Part shown: positions 1 to 4,086 of the stretch, one piece after another
How the letters are laid out: each line of letters starts with the position of its first letter
Numbering within the stretch: position 1 is the stretch's first letter
Source of the DNA: CG03 sp034660675
GTDB taxonomy: Bacteria; CG03
Assembly (NCBI GenBank): GCA_034660675.1
Contig: JAYEJT010000008.1
Coordinates: 1 to 5,905, forward strand
DNA length: 5,905 bases
Direction: 5' to 3'
Translations under genes and position numbers: made by a program
Notes under the pieces: generated by a model
Seen by the model: only the letters and a program-made list of their open reading frames with translations
Told to the model about the DNA's origin: nothing
Database searches by the model: none

Positions 1-119
1 ATAAATTTCAGGCTGGAACTGATTACAAGTATGCCGGCAATAGCGACAATCAGCATGACTTCCGGCAGAGTGAATCCTCCGCGGGCCTTGGTGTCAGTGT
101 GAATTTCTCTTTTTCCCAT
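1..119 (-). CDS. Type IV prepilin-like protein, N-terminal fragment (runs off left edge)
   Basis: Reading the minus strand from the ATG at 119 gives 39 codons before the window ends. The protein opens with a short basic leader (MGKREIHTDTKARGG) followed by FTLPEVMLIVAIAGILVIS. This is the class III signal of type IV pilins and type II secretion pseudopilins: prepilin peptidase would cut after Gly15, methylate Phe16, and Glu20 sits at the conserved +5 position. The hydrophobic stretch from about residue 16 to 35 is the membrane and assembly helix. Proline at +4 (FTLPE) is usual in minor pilins. The start lies 8 bp past the stop of the radical SAM gene, so it is probably the last visible gene of the same operon. 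A possible ribosome site (AGGAAA) lies about 15 nt upstream, which is weak. Most of the protein is outside the window, so pilus, secretion and competence roles cannot be separated. The prepilin class is clear; the specific function is unknown. Confidence 0.85.
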   Translation of the reverse strand, partial: MGKREIHTDTKARGGFTLPEVMLIVAIAGILVISSSLKF

Positions 120-127
120 TTTTCAAT

Positions 128-1240
128 CTACCATTTCCTGAAATTTTTTTCAACATGTGCACGCGGCACCGGAGTAAAGACGGAATTTAAGCGGGGGATG
201 TCCGAGGGGAGTTTTCCGAAAGAATGTTTCCACACCTCGGGGGTCTCCATGCAGAGATAAACTTTCATGTTCCGGTCGAATTTTTTAAGAAAACCGTTGA
301 TTTTTGAAAACATTTTCATGCGTGTGTATTTTAAGTAGCGGTCTTTTCCGTCATTACCGCGTACAAATTCTCCGCAAAGTATTTTTGAATCAGGGAAGCG
401 TGAATAAATGACGGGTTTTATCTTCGGGTCATAACGCAGAGCCCCGAGGCTTATCCAGGCGATATTTTTCGGGGATATTTCGGCGAAGAGCCGTTCAATG
501 AGTTCTTCGTACGCTTTTTCCCAGCCGTTAAAATCAATCAGCGGGTCAAAATGAAAAGCGACGGGATAGCCGTTTGCGGAGCATTGGGCGGCAGCGCTTA
601 TGCGTTCGGAAGGCGGTGATGTGCCTTTTTCTTCTGTTTTTGCAAGAGAAAAGGGATTAAGAGACCACGCCATAACCGTTTTTCCGCGGTGGTTTAGTTT
701 CAGAAGTTTGGTTACATCCGCTGATTTTGTTTTCAGCTCCAGAAGGGAATCAGTCCGGGAGCATATTTCTATCAGGCTTTTGTTCACATCTATCACATTG
801 TCAAGAAAAAGGCTGTCTGAGAATTCTCCAGTGCCTATTCGGAGCGTATGGCCGGTTGCGGCTTTTTCAAAATCCCGCAGAAAATCGTTAGTGTTCACGA
901 AAACCGTTATTGCTCTTATGTTCAAATACGCCTGGAGATAGCAGTAGGAGCAGTCGGCCGGACATCCGAGAATATTTTTAGCCACGAAATAATTGCAGCA
1001 CAGATGCTCTTTTGTGCCGGGGCATTTTTCTATAAAATTGTTCTTTTTTACTGTCAAAAAGAGAGCTTTTTTGCTTTGCGATACTTTTTCCGGCGCGTTC
1101 TGCGGAGAGAAGTAAAGCTCTTTCGGGGATTCAACAGGGATTTTCCGCGCGGTTTTAAACGCGCTGAATATTTTTTTGCTCAGAGGGAAATTTTCCGCGT
1201 CTTTCGTGAAATATATTTCAGAGAATTTTAAGGAATTCAC
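128..1240 (-). CDS. Radical SAM protein of the spore photoproduct lyase (SPL) family
   Basis: This 370-residue protein starts at GTG 1240; no other usable start lies near the conserved N-terminus. The radical SAM cluster motif is CPADCSYCYLQ with Cys93, Cys97 and Cys100 (CxxxCxxC), which would bind a 4Fe-4S cluster and S-adenosylmethionine. Family hallmarks of SPL follow: CPGT at 73-76 with a CC pair at 81-82, WSLNP near 192-196, GTSPPSERISAA near 206-218, GYP near 224-226, and a GWEKAYEEL segment near 239-247. SPL repairs the spore thymine dimer in Firmicutes. The B. subtilis enzyme uses a cysteine (Cys141, within ASCTSD from memory) as hydrogen donor; the aligned stretch here is GTGEFSD (136-142), with no cysteine. 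The fold and cofactor are well supported, but the substrate may not be spore photoproduct. It overlaps the upstream unknown gene by 23 bp, so the two are probably translationally coupled. No signal peptide is seen; the protein should be cytoplasmic. Confidence 0.88.
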   Translation of the reverse strand: MNSLKFSEIYFTKDAENFPLSKKIFSAFKTARKIPVESPKELYFSPQNAPEKVSQSKKALFLTVKKNNFIEKCPGTKEHLCCNYFVAKNILGCPADCSYCYLQAYLNIRAITVFVNTNDFLRDFEKAATGHTLRIGTGEFSDSLFLDNVIDVNKSLIEICSRTDSLLELKTKSADVTKLLKLNHRGKTVMAWSLNPFSLAKTEEKGTSPPSERISAAAQCSANGYPVAFHFDPLIDFNGWEKAYEELIERLFAEISPKNIAWISLGALRYDPKIKPVIYSRFPDSKILCGEFVRGNDGKDRYLKYTRMKMFSKINGFLKKFDRNMKVYLCMETPEVWKHSFGKLPSDIPRLNSVFTPVPRAHVEKNFRKW

Positions 1241-1739
1241 GGAGAAGATCTCTTTTTTTGTTTATTTCGTCAAGACATTCTGTCAGTTCGCCGGTGTTTT
1301 CAAAACGAATTGTGAGAGACACTTTTTTGCCCTCGAAATTTGCGGGGTATATCAGGGATATGTTTGCCGGGAGCGATAATTGTTTGACGACGGTTTTTAG
1401 TTCGTTTTCCTTTGCGCTTAAAGACGGATAGCGCTTTTCGCGCAGAAGTTTCCGTATTTTTTCTGTTTTTATTTTTCTTGAACAGTCCGCGGCCGTGATT
1501 CCTTTTATATCCGGAGCGTTGATTATTCCGGCGGCAGAAACGCCGTCTCTTTTTGAAATATCCAGAATGTGTTCGGAAAATTCCTTCATAACAGATGCGC
1601 TCGGCCGCAAATCTTCGAGAAATTCGCAGACGGCTGTTCTGTCTTCCCGGCCGAGGAAACGTATTGATGCCGCTGCGCCGTAGCTTATGCGCTCATTTTC
1701 TATTTTTTCTTTCAGATCTGCGGGAAAATCAATTGCCAT
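1218..1739 (-). CDS. Uncharacterised 173-residue protein upstream of the SPL-family gene
   Basis: I do not recognise this gene securely. It encodes 173 residues from ATG 1739, overlaps the glycosyltransferase by 11 bp and the SPL-like gene by 23 bp, and so sits in the middle of a coupled operon. The sequence is soluble and charged, with no signal peptide or membrane segment. The first half is predicted helical (ISYGAAASIRFLGREDR near 19-35, then a run of helices). The segment ISYGAAASIRFL loosely recalls the helix after the DNA-binding domain of ParB-like proteins (ISxGHARALLxL), but no ParB nuclease-like domain is present and the similarity is weak. The second half has an Arg/Lys-rich stretch (RKIKTEKIRKLLREKRYP), then a beta-like segment with VSLTIRFENTGEL and a charged C-terminal helix. 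The tight placement suggests it works with, or regulates, the radical SAM protein. That is inference from context only. Its coding status is supported by length and both overlaps. Confidence 0.75.
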   Translation of the reverse strand: MAIDFPADLKEKIENERISYGAAASIRFLGREDRTAVCEFLEDLRPSASVMKEFSEHILDISKRDGVSAAGIINAPDIKGITAADCSRKIKTEKIRKLLREKRYPSLSAKENELKTVVKQLSLPANISLIYPANFEGKKVSLTIRFENTGELTECLDEINKKRDLLREFLKIL

Positions 1740-2541
1740 AGATTTTTGATATCAGGGCATATTTTGCCCACATTCCCGGTTTTAGTCTTTTAGCGGCTCC
1801 GGCCCGCAGTATAGAACATTTTCGCCGCAGTTCCGCTTTAGCCTCCGCGGCGCGTTCGGCAGTCAGGTCTGTTTTCAGGAGTTTTACTATGGAATACACC
1901 CTGAATCTGTCCATGGCCGGTTCGCTTTCGGATAACTGTCCGCTGTGGCCGCCCCTTTTTACAATCAATTCGCGGTCAATATAACCGATGCTGTTGCGGG
2001 ATGATAGTCTGAGCCACATGTCGTAATCTTCGCAAACCGGAAGTGTTTCGTCAAATTTTTCGGTGTTTAGAACCTCTTTGCGTATCATTGCGGAAGACGG
2101 GGATATTATGCACATCCGGAGGCATTTACGGAAAATGTCTCCGCCTTTTTTGGCGTGGTGTTTTTTCTGATTTTTGTGTATCCCGTTTTTCAGCCATTTT
2201 TCACCAGTGTAGCAGAGTGGCAGAGAAGGATTTTTTTTCATAAAATCGTTCTGAACTGAAAGTTTGTCTTTTCGCCACAAATCGTCAGAATCCAGAAAAC
2301 AGATGTTTTCTCCCACTGCTGCCGTGACTCCGGCGTTACGGGCGGCGCTCACCCCTGAATTTTCCTGATAAATATATTTATCCGCTTTTCTGGAGAGGGT
2401 TTTAGGGCTGCCGTCGGTTGAGCCGTCATCCACAATAATCAGTTCGTAATCGGGGAAACTCTGGCCCCTGACGCTTGCAACGGCTTCGAGAGCGAATTTT
2501 TTTCTGTTATAGGTTGTTATAATAACGCTGATTGCAGGCAT
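1729..2541 (-). CDS. Family 2 glycosyltransferase (GT-A fold)
   Basis: The 270-residue protein starts at ATG 2541. It shows the full GT2 motif order: ISVIITTYNR at 4-13 (nucleotide-binding strand), VDDGSTDGS at 37-45, the ENSGVSAARNAG segment at 60-71, the metal- and nucleotide-binding DSDD at 84-87, and the catalytic-base motif ED at 171-172 in EDYDMWLRL. A further conserved-looking block, RGGHSGQLS, lies at 196-204. GT2 enzymes move a sugar from a nucleotide sugar to an acceptor such as lipopolysaccharide, capsule or a protein glycan; the acceptor cannot be read from the sequence. There are no membrane segments, so it should act in the cytoplasm or at the inner membrane face. It overlaps the nucleosidase-like gene upstream by 25 bp and the unknown gene downstream by 11 bp. 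It is not surrounded by other polysaccharide genes, which is unusual for a dedicated envelope glycosyltransferase, although a prepilin gene lies in the same operon. The family is certain; the role is open. Confidence 0.93.
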   Translation of the reverse strand: MPAISVIITTYNRKKFALEAVASVRGQSFPDYELIIVDDGSTDGSPKTLSRKADKYIYQENSGVSAARNAGVTAAVGENICFLDSDDLWRKDKLSVQNDFMKKNPSLPLCYTGEKWLKNGIHKNQKKHHAKKGGDIFRKCLRMCIISPSSAMIRKEVLNTEKFDETLPVCEDYDMWLRLSSRNSIGYIDRELIVKRGGHSGQLSESEPAMDRFRVYSIVKLLKTDLTAERAAEAKAELRRKCSILRAGAAKRLKPGMWAKYALISKIYGN

Positions 2542-3170
2542 ATGCCACTCAATTTTTTGATATCTGTTTTTACGAATTCCATTTGAAAGTCTGTGATATA
2601 ATAGAGAAAACGGCTATCAATGCCTGTTGCGGCAAAAGCCGCGTGGGCGGTTTCCATATCCACCAGATCAATCCCCTCTTTTTCAAGTGTTTTAAAAATA
2701 TTTCTCTCCATAAAGAGCGAAGGCAGGGTATAAATAATTCTTCCTTTTTTTTCTCCGTATGGAAGCCGCATTTGTCCTTTGCCAAAAGGGCGGGCGTTTT
2801 TTCGCGGCAGTTTCCCTGTACGCAGATTTATCGCGAATTCCTCAAATGACGCGCCGCCCGCCCACGCCGCGGGGGAGCAGAAGCTTCCCGGAGTCAGAGA
2901 CTTGCTCACGCTGCCGGCAAATCCGAAAAAAAATATTTTTTGAACTCCGGATTCTTTCAGGAAGAGTATGCAGTCCGCGGCTTTTTCCCCTGTACCGCAG
3001 TTTATGACGCTTACTTTTTTATTGCCGCGTTGTCCGGTCCATCCTTTCCACCATCCCCGTGCGCTGAAATGAGAAACGTTTTTAAGCGCCTTCGCCAGCT
3101 CCCCCGCCAGAATTCCCGCGGGCGTTATTATCACTTCGCTGTTGACGGCCTCCTGGCCGAATTTAAACAT
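2517..3170 (-). CDS. Nucleoside phosphorylase / MTA-SAH nucleosidase superfamily protein
   Basis: The 217-residue protein starts at ATG 3170, chosen because a GGAGG ribosome site lies 9 nt upstream and the start overlaps the release-factor stop by 8 bp. It has the landmarks of the purine phosphorylase/nucleosidase fold: an opening strand EVIITPAG, INCGTGEKAAD near 56-66, the glycine-rich FFGFAGSV near 81-88, and VDMETA at 170-175, whose Met-Glu pair contacts the ribose in this family. ITDF at 192-195 offers Asp194 at the position of the catalytic aspartate that protonates the base. Relatives cleave methylthioadenosine, S-adenosylhomocysteine, 5'-deoxyadenosine or futalosine, or phosphorolyse purine nucleosides. 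The protein is short, the usual GD(V/I) after the glycine-rich loop is replaced (LTPGSFC), and the C-terminus ends soon after Asp194, so the exact substrate cannot be named. It lies upstream of a radical SAM gene in the same operon, which makes a 5'-deoxyadenosine clearing role plausible. Confidence 0.82.
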   Translation of the reverse strand: MFKFGQEAVNSEVIITPAGILAGELAKALKNVSHFSARGWWKGWTGQRGNKKVSVINCGTGEKAADCILFLKESGVQKIFFFGFAGSVSKSLTPGSFCSPAAWAGGASFEEFAINLRTGKLPRKNARPFGKGQMRLPYGEKKGRIIYTLPSLFMERNIFKTLEKEGIDLVDMETAHAAFAATGIDSRFLYYITDFQMEFVKTDIKKLSGICLQSALL

Positions 3171-3576
3171 CGTCTGTTGCCTCCGAAGGTTTTTTTCTGA
3201 GTTTTTTCTTTTCCGACTGCATTCTTTTTAACATCAGCACTTTTTCTTTCGCTTTTTTAGAACGGTGTCTTTTTTGTTTCCGCAGCTTGTGCGCTATTTT
3301 TGCTTTTTTGGACGCTTCGCCTTTGAGGCGTTCCTCTATTTTGTCGGCAAGTATTCTGCGAGCGAAAAAGCGGTTGCTTCCTCTCAATCTTTCCGCGGAG
3401 CATTTTACCTGAATTCCGCTGGGTGTGTGTTTTAGGAACACGCACGAGGATGTTTTATTGAGTTTTTGTCCGCCATGTCCCGAAGCCCGTGTGAATTTTT
3501 CTTCAAGGTCATTTTCTCTTATGCCGAGTTTAGCCAGACGCTTTTCAAGAGCTTTGAGTTTATTTGTACTTATCAT
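3163..3576 (-). CDS. Small GGQ-domain release-factor-like protein (ArfB/YaeJ-type, probable ribosome rescue)
   Basis: From ATG 3576 this gives 137 residues. The core is the catalytic domain of class I release factors, with ASGHGGQKLNKTSSCV near 31-46; Gly35-Gly36-Gln37 is the GGQ tripeptide that enters the peptidyl transferase centre and hydrolyses peptidyl-tRNA. The codon-recognition domains of RF1 and RF2 are absent. The C-terminus, roughly from residue 85, is a long lysine/arginine-rich tail (KKAKIAHKLRKQKRHRSKK). In ArfB/YaeJ a basic tail lies in the empty mRNA channel of stalled ribosomes, so a rescue role is the best guess. The open frame extends upstream to 3801, through the direct repeat and into the tRNA, but that part has no release-factor character. 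ATG 3585 is an alternative start; a GGGA at 3589-3592 is too close to it and slightly far (11 nt) from 3576. It is the first gene of the minus-strand operon and overlaps the next gene by 8 bp. Confidence 0.87.
   Translation of the reverse strand: MISTNKLKALEKRLAKLGIRENDLEEKFTRASGHGGQKLNKTSSCVFLKHTPSGIQVKCSAERLRGSNRFFARRILADKIEERLKGEASKKAKIAHKLRKQKRHRSKKAKEKVLMLKRMQSEKKKLRKKPSEATDDV
3180..3184 (-). promoter_or_regulatory. Ribosome binding site of the nucleosidase-like gene
   Basis: On the minus strand these bases read GGAGG and lie 9 nt before the ATG at 3170. The site is inside the end of the release-factor-like gene. It fixes the start of the nucleosidase-like gene and is the clearest ribosome site in the minus-strand string. 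Confidence 0.7.
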
Positions 3577-3620
3577 AACTTGCATATTCCCGTTTGCGGT
3601 ATATTCAAAAAAAGAGTTTC

Positions 3621-3653
3621 CGCTCATTCCCCGTATTGGGCAATGCAGGATTC
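3621..3653. repeat. 33-bp direct repeat, distal copy carrying a tRNA-Val 3' fragment
   Basis: These 33 bp are identical to 3779-3811, offset by 158 bp. On the minus strand the copy begins with GAATCCTGCATTGCCCA, which is the last 17 nt of the tRNA-Val gene (half the T-arm, the 3' acceptor strand and the discriminator base), then continues with 16 nt of tRNA downstream flank. The match stops abruptly at both ends. The copy lies just upstream of the release-factor-like gene, and no tRNA body is attached to it, so it cannot make a functional tRNA. Confidence 0.93.
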
Positions 3654-3654
3654 T

Positions 3655-3691
3655 CCCGCAAGTAAATTTCCTGACGGAAATTTCTCGCGGG
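3655..3691. repeat. Long imperfect hairpin
   Basis: The core is a perfect 8-bp stem, AAATTTCC at 3664-3671 with GGAAATTT at 3676-3683, around a 4-nt loop TGAC. An outer stem CCCGC (3655-3659) pairs with GCGGG (3687-3691), with AG/CT pairs, one mismatch and one bulge between. It is nearly symmetric, so it could form on either strand. On the minus strand it is followed by the distal repeat, not a T-run. Confidence 0.75.
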
Positions 3692-3746
3692 CCGCCCCTC
3701 GCGGCGTTCGCCTTGCCTTTCGGCAAACTCACGCATCGCTGCGGTC

Positions 3747-3757
3747 TTCGAATCCTG
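3747..3757 (+). repeat. Inverted 11-bp copy of the tRNA T-arm
   Basis: TTCGAATCCTG on the plus strand matches the T-loop and 3' T-stem of the tRNA-Val gene, which reads the same way on the minus strand at 3814-3804. The flanking GCGG also resembles tRNA sequence. This is a third fragment of the same tRNA arm within 200 bp, here in opposite orientation. Confidence 0.65.
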
Positions 3758-3760
3758 ACT

Positions 3761-3780
3761 CGAGCCAAGCAGTTGGCTCG
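3761..3780. repeat. Perfect 8-bp stem hairpin next to the proximal repeat
   Basis: CGAGCCAA at 3761-3768 is the exact reverse complement of TTGGCTCG at 3773-3780, with a 4-nt loop (GCAG on plus). On the minus strand it lies 14 nt past the tRNA discriminator base, where a terminator would be expected, but no T-run follows. It may act as a processing or 3'-end structure for the tRNA precursor, or be the terminal inverted repeat of a small element. Confidence 0.75.
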
Positions 3781-3811
3781 CTCATTCCCCGTATTGGGCA
3801 ATGCAGGATTC
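3779..3811. repeat. 33-bp direct repeat, proximal copy overlapping the tRNA-Val 3' end
   Basis: Identical to 3621-3653. Positions 3795-3811 belong to the intact tRNA-Val gene and 3779-3794 to its immediate downstream flank. The arrangement, an intact tRNA with its 3' end repeated a short distance downstream, is the geometry of tRNA-targeted site-specific integration. Confidence 0.93.
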
Positions 3812-3868
3812 GAACCTGCGGCCTCTGCCTTGTAAGGGCAGCGCTCTCACCAGCTGAGCTAATTGCCC
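3795..3868 (-). tRNA. tRNA-Val (anticodon UAC)
   Basis: The minus strand folds into a complete 74-nt tRNA. The acceptor stem is GGGCAAT with ATTGCCC (7 perfect pairs), the D-stem is GCTC/GAGC, and the anticodon stem CTGCC/GGCAG carries loop CTTACAA, so the anticodon is TAC, which reads valine GUA and probably other GUN codons. The variable loop has 5 nt, and the T-arm is GCAGG-TTCGAAT-CCTGC. The discriminator is A. The next bases are ATA, so CCA is not encoded and must be added by nucleotidyltransferase. The gene lies upstream of, and on the same strand as, the release-factor operon, and divergently from rng. Its last 17 nt are part of a 33-bp direct repeat. Confidence 0.97.
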
Positions 3869-4086
3869 GCGTTAAACACGCCCAAAAATAGCAACGCGGC
3901 TAAAGCAGAAAGTTTGCCCGGGCATATTTTCTCCGCCGCGCGAAAAGTATTGTAGAAAATAAAACCGCAAATTTCCATAAGCGCGCCTGTTTTATGAAAT
4001 ATTTTTGCCGTAATTGTTCATGGAGCAAACCTCGGCCGTATTTTTGCGCGTGTTGAGAAAAAGTTGTTTTTTTGTTAAAAGATGCT
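3869..4086. other. Divergent intergenic region between tRNA-Val and rng
   Basis: These 218 bp separate the minus-strand tRNA from the plus-strand RNase gene and must hold promoters for both. Besides the tRNA promoter candidate, the plus strand has TTGAGA at 4053-4058 with TAAAAG 17 nt later, but transcription from it would begin at or after the chosen rng start, so I do not call it. The region ends in an A/T-rich run (4059-4080). I see no conserved RNA, operator palindrome or small gene here. Confidence 0.6.
3949..3977 (-). promoter_or_regulatory. Candidate sigma-70-type promoter for tRNA-Val
   Basis: On the minus strand TGGAAA (3977-3972) and TACAAT (3954-3949) are separated by 17 nt. The -10 box matches the consensus at five of six positions, the -35 box at four of six. 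Transcription would start near 3942, about 74 nt before the tRNA 5' end. Because no clear terminator follows the tRNA, the same transcript might run into the release-factor operon. This is motif evidence only. Confidence 0.35.

Larger units (their letters stand above)
3654..3778. other. 125-bp hairpin-rich segment between the tRNA-derived direct repeats
   Basis: This non-coding segment contains at least five closely spaced inverted repeats, described below or listed here: a long one at 3655-3691, GCCGC/GCGGC at 3691-3705, TTGCC/GGCAA at 3713-3726, CGCA/TGCG at 3732-3743 (loop GCGA on the minus strand), and an 8-bp stem at 3761-3780 that ends inside the adjacent repeat. It also holds an inverted 11-bp T-arm fragment. 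It is richer in G and C than the flanks. Open frames cross it on both strands, but they also cross the tRNA and show no protein family character, so I treat it as structured RNA or DNA. It may be a mini-element or a dispersed repeat. No T-run follows any stem on the minus strand, so these are not standard terminators. Confidence 0.7.

Noticed and set aside
600..1231. Plus-strand open frames opposite the SPL-like gene (600-941 and 848-1231)
   Set aside because: They are antisense shadows of a clear protein family and carry no motifs of their own.
3606..3628. Possible intrinsic terminator on the minus strand (GAG...CTC followed by seven T)
   Set aside because: The stem is only three base pairs, too weak for a terminator, although the T-run at 3613-3607 is real.
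3577..3801. Upstream extension of the release-factor-like frame to 212 codons
   Set aside because: The extra 75 codons begin at a TTG inside the tRNA acceptor stem and translate the direct repeats. The GGQ domain starts after ATG 3576.
3621..3811. CRISPR-like array
   Set aside because: There are only two repeat copies, the repeat is explained by the tRNA 3' end, and the 125-bp interval is not spacer-sized. No cas gene is present.
3425..3891. Two overlapping plus-strand open frames (136 and 141 codons) across the repeat segment and tRNA
   Set aside because: They run antisense through an intact tRNA and produce the familiar tRNA-derived peptide style (GQCRIRTCG, NAGFEPA). They overlap the GGQ gene in antisense and lack family features.
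4053..4081. Plus-strand promoter for rng (TTGAGA, 17 nt, TAAAAG)
   Set aside because: Transcription would begin around or after the preferred start codon, and the -10 match is poor. The true promoter is probably further upstream and was not identified.
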